From JAHFRG01 sp041495205 (GTDB lineage Bacteria; Pseudomonadota; Gammaproteobacteria; Burkholderiales; JAHFRG01), in NCBI GenBank assembly GCA_041495205.1, contig JBGQCF010000021.1:1-34170 (forward strand): a stretch of DNA of 34,170 nt. The letters run 5' to 3'. Within the stretch, counting starts at the first letter, position 1. Each line of letters opens with the position of its first letter. The notes beneath the pieces are model-generated. The model did not search any database, was not told where the DNA came from, and worked only from the letters and a program-made list of their open reading frames with translations. Shown here piece by piece: positions 6,101 to 15,012 of the stretch. The translations under genes and the position numbers were made by a program.

Positions 6101-8488
6101 CTAAAGTAATGCTTCAGTCTCTTTGCCGGGCTCTGCGCTTGGCCAGGACTGCCAGTAGCGGCGATATTCTGAGCGGTAAGGCTGCGCCGTAACGCCGCGC
6201 GAATCGAAATCCAGGGTAAGCGCCCCGTCCAGATCAGAGCGGTAGATTTCGCTGCCGAGTATCTTATAGCGCTCCACTATTTCGGCTTTGGGGTGGCCGA
6301 AGGAGTTGCGGTAGCCGACGGTGAAAATCACCGTCTTGGGCTGAACTTGATTGAGAAAAATTTCCGTTGAAGAAGTTTTGCTGCCGTGGTGCGGCGCGAC
6401 CAGCACATCCGATTGCAGTTGTTCCGGGGCGCGCTTGAGCAATTCCTGTTCGGAGGGTTTCTCGATATCCGCCGGCAGCAGCACGGCTCCGTGGTGGCTT
6501 GTGATTTTCAGCACGCAGCCGCGCGCATTGGTTTTGAGTTTTTCGTTCTGATAACTGGATAGCTCGGGGTGCAGCATCTCGAAGCGCACCCCGTCCCACT
6601 CCCAGGATTGCCCGGCGTAACAAGTCATGGATTGCCGCGCATGAGTTCGGATTGGATGATCCTCAGGCAAGGAAGAAGCGAGCCAGTCCACCGGCAGGCT
6701 ATCCAGCACCGAAATTGCGCCCCCGCTGTGGTCATAGTCGGCATGGCTCACGATGACGCCATCAAGATTTTTGATCCCCGCCGCGCGCAAATAAGGCAAG
6801 ATGATGCGGTTGCCGCTGTCGCTATCGGCGGTAAAACCCGGGCCGGTGTCATAGAGCAGCGCGTGGTTTTGCGTTTTCGCCACCACCGCGAGCCCCTGCC
6901 CCACATCCAGAACGGTGAGCCGCAACGCGCCGTCCTCGAGCGCTGGCGGCGCCACCAGGAACAGCGGCAGCAAGCCCGTCCATCCCATCCAGCGCGAGGG
7001 AAAGCCGCGCGGCATGAGCAGCCACACGACACCCGCGACTCCCGGCAGGAGCGTCCATGCCGGCGGCGCATGCTGCTGCCACACCGCATCCGGGAGCGCG
7101 CTCATCCATTCCAGCATGCTCATCAGCCACTGCATGAGCTGATGCGCCGCAAACAACAGAAAATCCAGCGGCGGCAGCGCCCCCAGCAAAGTCAAGGGCA
7201 CGATGATCAGGCTGACCAAAGGTATGGCAACCGCATTGGCAAGCGGTGAAATCACCGACACCTGCTGGAACAGTATCAGCAACAGCGGCATCAATCCCAG
7301 TGTCACCGCCCATTGCGTTAGCCCCCAGGCACGCAACCAGTTAACCTGTGCCACGCGCCCCGTTGTGACAAAAAAGATTACCGCGACCGCGCCGAACGAA
7401 AGCCAAAAGCCCGGCTCAAGCACCGCCCACGGGTCGAGCAACACCACTACAAACAATGCCAGGCACAGCACCCGTGAAGCGGAGCTTATTTTTCCAAACC
7501 ACAACGCGGCCGCCACTATCGTGAGCATGTACACGGTGCGCTGTGCGGGAACTGCAAAGCCTGCAAGCAGCCCGTACAAAAATGCGGCAATCACGCCCGC
7601 CAGCACCGCCGCCTTGCGCGCGGGAAGGAGCAGCATCAGCCGCGGGCTCAATTTCCACAATGCATAGATCAGCGCAAGCGCAAGTCCGGCCACCATGGTC
7701 ACATGCAATCCGGAAATGCTCATCAAATGAGTCACCCCGGTGCGCGCGAACACCCGCCATTGCGGCTGAGTAATCGCCTGTTGGTCGCCAACTGCAAGCG
7801 CCACCAGCACTCCGCTATAGGGATAATCCGGCAATACCGATCTCAAGCGCTCGCGCACCGCTTCCCTGGCACGCTCCACCAGATACGCGGGACGCATCAC
7901 CATTTCCTCGAGCCGCGTGTTCACAGAAGATTCGCGCACATAGCCGGTGGCGCGGATATTGCGCTCCAGCAGCCACGCCTCGTAATCGAAACCATGTGGA
8001 TTGGCGTTGCCGTGCGGGCGCTTCATGCGCACCACGAATTGCCAGCGCTCGCCCGGATGCAATTGCGGCAGGGGTTTTTCCGGTTCCCTGCGGGCCTTGT
8101 ACCAGTTGAGCGAAATATGCTTTGGCACGCTGGCTGGTGTTTTTATTTCTTCGACATCCAGCTCGAAACGCATCCCGCGCTCATTGGTCTGCGGCAGACT
8201 CGACACCACACCGCTTAACTGGATATCCCTGCCCTCCCACTCTGCCGGCAGCGCATCTGCGAGACGCGCTTGCGCAAGCCACGCCGCCCAGAAAAAGCCA
8301 GCGCCGAGAAAAAACAGGTTAAGCAGAACTGCGCGGGAGTAACGCGGGCCTTGCCCCTGCTTGAAATAGAGGGAAACGGCTATTACCAGCAAAGCCAACA
8401 ACCCCCACGCCCAGGACAAATCAGGCAACTCGGGTTGCCGTTGCAACAGCCAAGCACCGCCTACGAATAAAACAAGATTGAGGCGCAT
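6101..8488 (-). CDS. comEC: ComEC/Rec2 DNA-uptake channel
   Basis: An inner-membrane channel that passes transforming single-stranded DNA into the cytoplasm. 795 aa with the full three-part layout. N-terminal helices and a soluble OB-type domain (about 1-200) come first, followed by the multi-helix Competence domain (about 210-500, starting at GVLVALAVGDQQAITQPQW). A C-terminal metallo-beta-lactamase-like domain (from about 520) carries LDVGQGLAVV, SHADYDHSGG and VAPHHGSKTS metal-site motifs, implying a nuclease. It is divergent from the DUF2062 gene, with 77 nt between starts. Its presence suggests natural competence, but other com/pil genes are not in view. Confidence 0.93.
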   Translation of the reverse strand: MRLNLVLFVGGAWLLQRQPELPDLSWAWGLLALLVIAVSLYFKQGQGPRYSRAVLLNLFFLGAGFFWAAWLAQARLADALPAEWEGRDIQLSGVVSSLPQTNERGMRFELDVEEIKTPASVPKHISLNWYKARREPEKPLPQLHPGERWQFVVRMKRPHGNANPHGFDYEAWLLERNIRATGYVRESSVNTRLEEMVMRPAYLVERAREAVRERLRSVLPDYPYSGVLVALAVGDQQAITQPQWRVFARTGVTHLMSISGLHVTMVAGLALALIYALWKLSPRLMLLLPARKAAVLAGVIAAFLYGLLAGFAVPAQRTVYMLTIVAAALWFGKISSASRVLCLALFVVVLLDPWAVLEPGFWLSFGAVAVIFFVTTGRVAQVNWLRAWGLTQWAVTLGLMPLLLILFQQVSVISPLANAVAIPLVSLIIVPLTLLGALPPLDFLLFAAHQLMQWLMSMLEWMSALPDAVWQQHAPPAWTLLPGVAGVVWLLMPRGFPSRWMGWTGLLPLFLVAPPALEDGALRLTVLDVGQGLAVVAKTQNHALLYDTGPGFTADSDSGNRIILPYLRAAGIKNLDGVIVSHADYDHSGGAISVLDSLPVDWLASSLPEDHPIRTHARQSMTCYAGQSWEWDGVRFEMLHPELSSYQNEKLKTNARGCVLKITSHHGAVLLPADIEKPSEQELLKRAPEQLQSDVLVAPHHGSKTSSTEIFLNQVQPKTVIFTVGYRNSFGHPKAEIVERYKILGSEIYRSDLDGALTLDFDSRGVTAQPYRSEYRRYWQSWPSAEPGKETEALL

Positions 8489-8565
8489 ACAACACTTGAA
8501 CGCTACACCGACTTAACGGTTTACGGTAAAGTGTCGGCCAAGACCTTTTCCATAGCAGAGCAACC

Positions 8566-9126
8566 GTGCCGCGCAAGTTTTTCAGAAAATATCTGCCCGA
8601 CGCCGAGAGCATCAAGCACAACCGCTATATCCGCTTTTTCGGCTCGGCCCTGCAGCATCCGAATCTCTGGCATTTGAACCGCCGTTCCGTAGCGGGCGGG
8701 GTTGCCGTGGGCATGTTTACCGGCCTGATTCCCGGCAGCAACCCGGTGCAATTCACTGCTGCTGCAATTCTCTCGATGATTTTCCGCGTCAACCTGCCGG
8801 TTGCGATGTTCGTCACCTTCTACACCAATCCATTCACCATTGTTCCGCTTTATTTCCTCGCCTATAAGCTTGGGGCATTTTTCATCGGGCAACATAACGC
8901 CAATCTGCCGCAGCACGAATTGGATCTGTGGGATTTGCCGCTCACTGATTGGATACCCGCGCTCTTCCACTGGGCGACAACAATGGGCAAACCTCTGGCC
9001 TTGGGGCTTGTCCTGATGGCGCTTTTGTTTGCCGCAGTGGGCTATGCGGCAGTCCATCTGGCATGGCGTGCGTACATCGTGCTAAAGTGGCGCAAAAGAA
9101 AAATGCAGCGGAGCGCGGCGCGCTAA
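8566..9126 (+). CDS. DUF2062 inner-membrane protein
   Basis: 186 aa with three to four hydrophobic segments (about 45-60, 65-85, 88-115 and 135-165). The stretch RSVAGGVAVGMFTGLIPGSNPVQFTAAAIL and the later YTNPFTIVPLYFLAYKLG are the conserved core of DUF2062 proteins; function unknown. The start is GTG at 8566, with AGAG upstream. An ATG start would lose the conserved N-terminal RKYLPDAESIKHNRYIRFFG. The gene lies 11 nt before the DNA glycosylase gene, probably as one transcript. Confidence 0.85.
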   Translation: MPRKFFRKYLPDAESIKHNRYIRFFGSALQHPNLWHLNRRSVAGGVAVGMFTGLIPGSNPVQFTAAAILSMIFRVNLPVAMFVTFYTNPFTIVPLYFLAYKLGAFFIGQHNANLPQHELDLWDLPLTDWIPALFHWATTMGKPLALGLVLMALLFAAVGYAAVHLAWRAYIVLKWRKRKMQRSAAR

Positions 9127-9137
9127 TCTTCCTACCT

Positions 9138-9758
9138 ATGACCATTCCGTCTTATTGGAAACAGGCAAGCCGTGAGCTTGCGCAACGCGACAGCGTGCTC
9201 AGGCGCCTGATTAAAATTCACAGCGGCCTCGCCATGCGCAGCCGCGGCGATGCTTTCATGACCCTGGCGCGCTCAATCGTCGGCCAGCAAATCTCGCTGA
9301 AGGCGGCGGATAGTGTGTGGCAAAAAATGCTCTCCGCGGTGCCGTCAATCAGCGCGCAGCATATCGCAGGAGCGGACAGCGCTAAACTCCGCAATTGCGG
9401 GCTTTCCAGCAACAAGGTGTTATACCTGCAGCATCTTGCGCAGCATTTTGTCAACGGCTCGCTTAATGTGGCGGATTGGAAGCGTCTTAATGACGACGAA
9501 CTCATCGCCGAGCTTACCCAGGTAAAAGGAATCGGGCGCTGGACCGCTGAAATGTTTTTGATTTTTTATATGATGCGCCCCGATGTGCTGCCGCTCGACG
9601 ATATCGGCCTGCAGCGGGCGATGAGCATGCACTACAACAAAAACCGGCCTTTAAGCAAACTCAAGATGCGCGCCATCGCCATAGACTGGACGCCGTGGCG
9701 CACCGTCGCTACCTGGTATCTTTGGAGAAGCCTGGATCCGATCCCGGTGGAGTATTAG
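9138..9758 (+). CDS. AlkA-type DNA-3-methyladenine glycosylase (HhH-GPD)
   Basis: A base-excision repair enzyme that removes alkylated bases. 206 aa from the ATG at 9138; the frame is open further upstream, but that part overlaps the DUF2062 gene and does not resemble the family. The helix-hairpin-helix is LTQVKGIGRWTAEMFLIF (127-144). The catalytic aspartate is Asp155 in LPLDDIGL. Trp135 stands where bifunctional glycosylases carry the lyase lysine, so it should be monofunctional. The SIVGQQIS segment (46-53) is another family hallmark. It lacks the AlkA N-terminal extra domain, like the short AlkA-like enzymes of many proteobacteria. Confidence 0.92.
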   Translation: MTIPSYWKQASRELAQRDSVLRRLIKIHSGLAMRSRGDAFMTLARSIVGQQISLKAADSVWQKMLSAVPSISAQHIAGADSAKLRNCGLSSNKVLYLQHLAQHFVNGSLNVADWKRLNDDELIAELTQVKGIGRWTAEMFLIFYMMRPDVLPLDDIGLQRAMSMHYNKNRPLSKLKMRAIAIDWTPWRTVATWYLWRSLDPIPVEY

Positions 9759-9776
9759 CGATTAACGCGTACCCAT

Positions 9777-10094
9777 TCAAAGGCCACCATAAAAGATCAG
9801 CCTCACGATGAAAATCAAGCCGAGCACCATGAATGCGCCGGTTAACCAGTTGCCAAGGGTACTGCTCTTCGCATCAAAAAAGCCGGTAAACAACTTTATG
9901 CCCAGCGCAATTGCGGCGATCAGCACCGGGAGAGCCATGAGCGAATAATGAAGCTGCAGGTTCCAGACCAAACCGAACGCCTGCACCAGCCATCCTTCGG
10001 GCCTGAAAATCTTATATGCCAGGCCGCTAACCCCGAGGAGCGTCAGGCAGAAGGACGCCAGGGCGATCATAAGCTGTATTCTAGGATTCTTCAT
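9777..10094 (-). CDS. Small membrane protein, unknown
   Basis: 105 aa with three predicted membrane helices (about 8-28, 50-70 and 83-103) and a short charged loop (KLFTGFFDAKSS). I do not recognise a family. It is convergent with the glycosylase gene (18 nt between stop codons) and lies downstream of lolD on the same strand with a ~100-nt gap, so it may be independent. The start ATG is at 10092-10094. Confidence 0.65.
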   Translation of the reverse strand: MKNPRIQLMIALASFCLTLLGVSGLAYKIFRPEGWLVQAFGLVWNLQLHYSLMALPVLIAAIALGIKLFTGFFDAKSSTLGNWLTGAFMVLGLIFIVRLIFYGGL

Positions 10095-10193
10095 TTATGC
10101 TTCCCACGCTTTGCTGCGGCAGCGCTCTCGGGCACCCGGCAAAACTCTACTCGTAATGATTTAATGCCGCAAGCATAAGCGCGCCGCTCCAGC

Positions 10194-10880
10194 TTATTCC
10201 CGGACATTCCTTAAAACCCCGTCCACCAGCCACCATGTTCGCTGCGCTTTCGCCGCCAAATCGTAATCATGGGTGACGATGACAAAGCTCGTGCCGAGGC
10301 TTTGATTGAGCTCGAGCATCAGCTCAAATACGCTTTCAGCGTTATGCCGGTCCAGGTTGCCGGTGGGCTCGTCCGCCAGTACACAAGCGGGTTTCGTCAC
10401 TAGGGCGCGGGCCACCGCGGCACGCTGGCGCTCACCTCCGGAGAGTTCCCCCGGCCTGTGTGTGAGCCGGTGCGCAAGCCCCACCTGCTCCAGAACTCGC
10501 GCCGCCTGCTCGCAAGCCTCATCGCTTGGAATGCCACGGATGAGCAGCGGCATGGCGACATTTTCCAGCGCGGAGAACTCCGCGAGCAGATGATGAAACT
10601 GGTAGATGAAGCCCAGCGCCCGGTTGCGCAGTGTGCCGCGCTGGGCTTCGCTCATGCGCTGGATGTCCTGTCCCTTGATGAGCACTTCGCCGGAAGTGGC
10701 ACTATCCAATCCTCCCAGCACATGCAACAACGTGCTCTTGCCGGAACCGGAGGCACCGACGATGGCCACGCGCTCGCCCGCTGCCACATCAAGATCAACG
10801 CCAAGCAATACCGGAACTTCCAGATTGCCCTGATAGTAGGTTTTTTTAAGCTTGCGGCAGGACAAAACCGTTTCATTCAT
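10194..10880 (-). CDS. lolD: Lipoprotein-releasing ABC transporter ATPase LolD
   Basis: Powers release of lipoproteins from the inner membrane for transfer to LolA. 228 aa from the ATG at 10878-10880. It has Walker A GASGSGKST (42-50), signature LSGGERQR, and Walker B CVLADEPTGN followed by the H-loop VTHD. A GTG at 10911-10913 would add 11 residues and overlap the permease stop, but it has no ribosome-binding site, whereas the ATG has GGG upstream and gives the usual LolD N-terminus. The gene lies 32 nt downstream of the permease gene. MacB-type ATPases are similar; the LolC/E partner decides the name. Confidence 0.92.
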   Translation of the reverse strand: MNETVLSCRKLKKTYYQGNLEVPVLLGVDLDVAAGERVAIVGASGSGKSTLLHVLGGLDSATSGEVLIKGQDIQRMSEAQRGTLRNRALGFIYQFHHLLAEFSALENVAMPLLIRGIPSDEACEQAARVLEQVGLAHRLTHRPGELSGGERQRAAVARALVTKPACVLADEPTGNLDRHNAESVFELMLELNQSLGTSFVIVTHDYDLAAKAQRTWWLVDGVLRNVRE

Positions 10881-10912
10881 GTGCTGAATCCCGCGCACTG
10901 AATCCTGAATCA

Positions 10913-12157
10913 CTATTCATAGCGCAACGCCTCCGCCGGATTGACTCTTGCGGCGCGCCAGCTTGGATAAAGCGTCGCCAGCAGGCACAACGCGAACGAC
11001 ACTACGGCAATCACAGCGACATCCATGAATTGCACCTCCGATGGCAATTCACTGATGTAATAGACGTCCTTAGCGAGGAATTTGACGCCGATCAGGTGCT
11101 CGATGAATGGCACCACTACGTCAATATTGAGCGCCAGCGCAATGCCTCCCGCCAGGCCCAGCAATGTTCCCATTACCCCGATCAAGGTGCCCTGCACGAT
11201 AAAAATTTTCATGATGCTTCCCGGCGGCGCGCCGAGCGTGCGCAGAATGGCGATTTCGGATTGCTTGTCGGTCACCGCCATCACCAGCGTGGAAACAATA
11301 TTGAACGCCGCCACCGCGACGATCAAAATCACCACGAAGAACATCATGCGTTTTTCAATCTGCACCGCGCGGTAGAAATTGGCGTTGATGCGCGTCCAGT
11401 CGCTGACATAGGCGTCCACGCTGAGCATGCTTGCAAGCTCGCGAGCCACTTGCGGCGCCTGGTACAAATCCTTGAGACGCAAGCGCACGCCGGATACCTG
11501 GTGATCCATGCGGTAGAGCTTTTGCGCGTCTTCGAGATGAATCAGCGCCAGGCCTGCGTCATATTCATAATGCCCGACATCAAAAATGCCGACGACGGTA
11601 AACTGCTTGAGGCGTGGCAGGATACCCGCGGGCGTCACCTGGCCTTGCGGCGCAATCAAAAGCAGTTTGTCGCCGACCATCACTCCCAGCGCGCGCGCCA
11701 GGTCCACGCCCAGCACGATGCCGAATTCTCCCGGGCGCAAGCTCGCAAGCTGCCCGGACTTCATATGCCTGTCCAAATCTACCACCTGGTTTTCATACTC
11801 GGGCAGGATACCGCGCACTGCCGTGCCTTTTACCGATTGTTCAAACGACAGCAGCGCCTGTTCAGAGATGTACGGCGCAGCGGCCACCACTTGCGGATGT
11901 TTTTTCGCTTCCTCCGCGACCTTGCGCCAGTCATCAAGGCGGGAACTTATGCCGCTGATTTGCACATGGGACACCACGCCGAGGATGCGCTCGCGGATTT
12001 CCTTCTGGAAGCCGTTCATCACCGACATCACCGAAATCAGAACGGTGATGCCAAGCGCCATGCCCACAATGGAAGTCAGAGAAATAACCGAGACAAAATG
12101 ATTGCGCCGCTTGGCGCGGCTGTAGCGAAGGCCGATAAAGAGTTCGTAAGGCTGCAC
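10913..12157 (-). CDS. lolC: LolC/LolE-family lipoprotein-releasing permease
   Basis: Inner-membrane subunit that extracts mature outer-membrane lipoproteins. 414 aa, the normal length. The N-terminus MQPYELFIGLRYSRAKRRNHFVSVIS is the LolC/E hallmark. The first helix is at about 25-48, then a large periplasmic domain (about 50-265), then three C-terminal helices (about 270-300, 315-345 and 375-400) ending RAARVNPAEALRYE (FtsX-type). Only one permease gene adjoins lolD, so it may work as a homodimer (LolF-like) rather than a LolC/LolE pair, unless a second gene lies elsewhere. Confidence 0.93.
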   Translation of the reverse strand: MQPYELFIGLRYSRAKRRNHFVSVISLTSIVGMALGITVLISVMSVMNGFQKEIRERILGVVSHVQISGISSRLDDWRKVAEEAKKHPQVVAAAPYISEQALLSFEQSVKGTAVRGILPEYENQVVDLDRHMKSGQLASLRPGEFGIVLGVDLARALGVMVGDKLLLIAPQGQVTPAGILPRLKQFTVVGIFDVGHYEYDAGLALIHLEDAQKLYRMDHQVSGVRLRLKDLYQAPQVARELASMLSVDAYVSDWTRINANFYRAVQIEKRMMFFVVILIVAVAAFNIVSTLVMAVTDKQSEIAILRTLGAPPGSIMKIFIVQGTLIGVMGTLLGLAGGIALALNIDVVVPFIEHLIGVKFLAKDVYYISELPSEVQFMDVAVIAVVSFALCLLATLYPSWRAARVNPAEALRYE

Positions 12158-12280
12158 GTTGGCGTTTACGCGTCGGGTTCAGGCAGCAAGCAGTTTGCCA
12201 TATTCTTGGGTGCCGGGCGAATCCATTTACATGCTTTTGCCATGTTAAACTCTAAAGTGAATGGCGCGTGAATCACGCCC

Positions 12281-13315
12281 ATGAGACCTCTCATGAACTG
12301 CCACCTCCTGATACCCGGCCTGTTTTGGCGCAGCGGCGATGATGCTTATCGGGAGCCGGATTTGCCCGCGTTGCGCACGCTGCTGGCGCGCGCGTCCGCT
12401 TCACACGGCCCCGCTCAAGACCTGGAAGAATGGTTGTGCCGCGCATTCACCGTGGACAAGCAGCAGGACTGGCCGCTTGCCGCGCTTGCCTTGGTTGCCG
12501 ACGGCGGCAGTCCGGGCAATGACTATTGGCTGCGCGCCGATCCGGTGCATCTGCACGTTGACCGCAGCCAGCTGGTGCTTGCCGACAGCCGCGCCTTCGG
12601 CATTACCCAAGATGAAGCAAACCGCTTGACTCACGCGCTCAACTCGCATTTCAGTGATGCGGGCCTGGTTTTCCAGGCAAGGCACCCTGAACGCTGGTAC
12701 CTGCGCCTCGATAAAACTCCGCAGTTGCAGACTCGGGCTTTGGCCGAGGCGGCAGGTAACAATATAGATGAGTTCCTTCCCGCCGGGACGGACGGCATTT
12801 ACTGGCATGGCGTATGCAACGAAATACAAATGGTGCTGCATCATCATGCGGTCAATAAAGCCCGCGAAGCATCGGGCAATCCGCCGGTCAACAGTGTGTG
12901 GCTGTGGGGAGGCGGCCGCCTGCCGAAGATTGCGGGCAAACCGTTTGCGCATGTCTGGACCAATGAGTGCCTGGCCAAAGGCCTGGCGCTGGCAAGCGGC
13001 GCCGGCTTGAGCAGCCTGCCGCAAAACGCGCAAGCCTGGCTGGCGCAGCCGCACGCATCCGGTGTTCACCTGGTAATTTTGGACAGCTTGCGAGGCGCGG
13101 CACAATACCGGGATAGGGAGCGCTGGCTGGAAAACATTAAAGAACTGGAAGATTGCTGGTTTGCGCCACTGTTAAGCGCACTGCAGCGCGCAGAACTCGA
13201 GGAACTCATCATCAGCAGCGGCCCGTGGTCGTTTGCTGTATCACGCGGCAATTTATGGAAGCTGTGGCGCAGAGGCAAGGCGCTTGCGGATTATGCTTAT
13301 GGAACCCCTGATTAA
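12281..13315 (+). CDS. RpfE-type / phosphoglycerate-mutase-like conserved protein
   Basis: 344 aa. It matches my recollection of the betaproteobacterial family annotated as RpfE-type regulatory protein or cofactor-independent phosphoglycerate mutase, often next to recJ. Recognisable parts are NCHLLIPGLFW at the N-terminus, GGSPGNDYWLRADPVHL, FLPAGTDGIYWHGVCNEIQMVLHHHAVN, and NSVWLWGGGRLP. No phosphatase-type metal cluster is obvious, so enzymatic activity is doubtful. Alternative start ATG at 12293 (MNCHLL). A 6-bp inverted repeat GCGTGA-A-TCACGC (12266-12278) sits just before the start and could affect translation. The 3' end overlaps recJ. Confidence 0.7.
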   Translation: MRPLMNCHLLIPGLFWRSGDDAYREPDLPALRTLLARASASHGPAQDLEEWLCRAFTVDKQQDWPLAALALVADGGSPGNDYWLRADPVHLHVDRSQLVLADSRAFGITQDEANRLTHALNSHFSDAGLVFQARHPERWYLRLDKTPQLQTRALAEAAGNNIDEFLPAGTDGIYWHGVCNEIQMVLHHHAVNKAREASGNPPVNSVWLWGGGRLPKIAGKPFAHVWTNECLAKGLALASGAGLSSLPQNAQAWLAQPHASGVHLVILDSLRGAAQYRDRERWLENIKELEDCWFAPLLSALQRAELEELIISSGPWSFAVSRGNLWKLWRRGKALADYAYGTPD

Positions 13316-14999
13316 ATCCCGCCCCTGCCCCAAGCCGGCTTTTGAAGCGCTGCTGAGCCAGGACATACACCCGGTGCTCGCGCGCGTTTACGCCGCCCGC
13401 GGCATCCAAAGCCCCATGCAGCTGAAAAGCGAGCTGTCCTCGCTTGTTCCTTTCGACAGATTGAAAAATGCGCTGCAGATGGCGCAAATCCTGGCGGACG
13501 CCATCGCCGCGAAAAAAAGGCTTTTGATTATTGCCGATTACGATGCCGACGGCGCCACCGCCTGCGCAGTGGGCATGCGCGCGTTGCGTGAATTCGGCGC
13601 GCTCGTGGATTATCTCGTTCCCAACCGCTTCGAGTACGGTTATGGCTTGACTCCTGAAATCGTGCAGCTGGCCGCGCGAATAAAGCGCCCCGATATTTTG
13701 ATCACGGTGGATAACGGCATCGCCGCAGTGGAAGGCGTGGCCGAAGCGAGCCGCCTCGGCATGGCAACGCTCGTCACCGACCATCATTTGCCGGGCGATG
13801 AGCTGCCGCAAGCCGCGTGCATCGTCAACCCCAACCAGCCCGGTTGCGGATTCCCCAGCAAAAATCTCGCGGGCGTAGGCGTGATGTTCTACGTCATGCT
13901 GGCGCTGCGCGCCGAGTTGCGCGAGCGGCACGCGTTCGACGGCAGGGCCGAGCCGAATCTCTCCAGGCTGCTGGATCTGGTGGCGCTCGGCACCGTCGCC
14001 GACGTAGTGAAGCTCGACGACAACAACCGCATCCTGGTAAGCCAGGGCTTGAAGCGCATGCGCGAAGGCAAAGCGCATGCCGGCATCCAGGCGCTGTTCC
14101 GCGCGGCCGGCCGCGATCCCCTGCGCGCATCGACTTATGATTTGGCGTTCATGCTGGGCCCGCGCCTCAATGCCGCGGGAAGACTGGATGATATGTCGCT
14201 CGGTATCGAATGCCTCCTGAGCGATAGCGAAGGATCTGCTTCGGCCATGGCGCGGCAACTCGACGCGCTCAACCGCGAGCGCCGCGATATCGAGGCCGGT
14301 ATGCAGCAGGCGGCACTGGCCGCGCTGGAGCGCATTGAAGTGCGCGACAGCGTAAGCCTGTGCCTGTTCGACGCCGACTGGCACCCCGGTGTGGTGGGCC
14401 TGCTCGCATCGCGCATCAAGGACAAATTTCACCGGCCGGTCATCGCGTTCGCTCCCGCGGCCAATGGCGAGATCAAGGGCTCGGGGCGCGCCATTTCGGG
14501 CCTGCATCTGCGCGATGCGCTGGATTTGGTGGCGAAACGCCATCCCGGTTTGATTCTCAAGTTCGGCGGCCATGCGGCGGCGGCGGGGCTCAGCATACGC
14601 CAGAATGATTTTGAGAAATTTTCCCTGGCGTTTGAGGAAACGGTGGCTGCGCTGGTCTCTCCCGCCGATCTTGAGCGCGTGATCGAAACCGACGGCGCGC
14701 TGGCCGCCGCTGAAATGCAAATCGAGCTGGCACGCCTGCTGGAAAAAGAGGTATGGGGTCAGGGTTTTCCGCATCCCGGCTTCAGCAGCGATTTCACGGT
14801 TGAAAACCAGCGCGTAGTCGGGGAAAAGCATCTTAAACTCAAGCTTTCCCTGTCCGGCCGCGCTTTTGACGCGATGCTGTTTTTTCAAAGTAACCCGCTG
14901 CCTGAGCGCATCCTCGCCGTATACCGGCTCACCGTCAATGAATACAGGGGTGCGCAATCGCTGCAACTCAACATCGAACATTGGCAACCCGCTGCATGA
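13293..14999 (+). CDS. recJ: Single-stranded-DNA-specific exonuclease RecJ
   Basis: A 5'-to-3' ssDNA exonuclease in recombination and mismatch repair. 568 aa from the ATG at 13293 (13299 is equally possible); the gene start overlaps the preceding gene by 23 nt. DHH phosphoesterase motifs appear in order: IADYDADGATACAVG, VTVDNGIAA, VTDHHLPGDELP and NPNQPGCGFPSKNLAGVGV. The DHHA1 region holds GSGRAISGLHLRDAL and LKFGGHAAAAGLSI. The C-terminal OB fold ends with NEYRGAQSLQLNIE. It closely parallels E. coli RecJ throughout. Confidence 0.96.
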   Translation: MLMEPLIKSRPCPKPAFEALLSQDIHPVLARVYAARGIQSPMQLKSELSSLVPFDRLKNALQMAQILADAIAAKKRLLIIADYDADGATACAVGMRALREFGALVDYLVPNRFEYGYGLTPEIVQLAARIKRPDILITVDNGIAAVEGVAEASRLGMATLVTDHHLPGDELPQAACIVNPNQPGCGFPSKNLAGVGVMFYVMLALRAELRERHAFDGRAEPNLSRLLDLVALGTVADVVKLDDNNRILVSQGLKRMREGKAHAGIQALFRAAGRDPLRASTYDLAFMLGPRLNAAGRLDDMSLGIECLLSDSEGSASAMARQLDALNRERRDIEAGMQQAALAALERIEVRDSVSLCLFDADWHPGVVGLLASRIKDKFHRPVIAFAPAANGEIKGSGRAISGLHLRDALDLVAKRHPGLILKFGGHAAAAGLSIRQNDFEKFSLAFEETVAALVSPADLERVIETDGALAAAEMQIELARLLEKEVWGQGFPHPGFSSDFTVENQRVVGEKHLKLKLSLSGRAFDAMLFFQSNPLPERILAVYRLTVNEYRGAQSLQLNIEHWQPAA

Positions 15000-15012
15000 T
15001 AAAATACAGGTT

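Noticed and set aside
8949..9137. N-terminal extension of the DNA glycosylase
   Set aside because: It overlaps the DUF2062 gene in another frame and reads as its shadow; the family N-terminus starts at 9138.
10911..10913. GTG as the lolD start, overlapping the permease stop
   Set aside because: The overlap is attractive, but there is no ribosome-binding site and the 11 added residues are not like LolD; the ATG at 10880 is preferred.
11030..12271. A 413-codon open frame antisense to the LolC/E gene
   Set aside because: His/Arg/Gln-rich shadow translation typical of the opposite strand of a membrane-protein gene; no start site or family.
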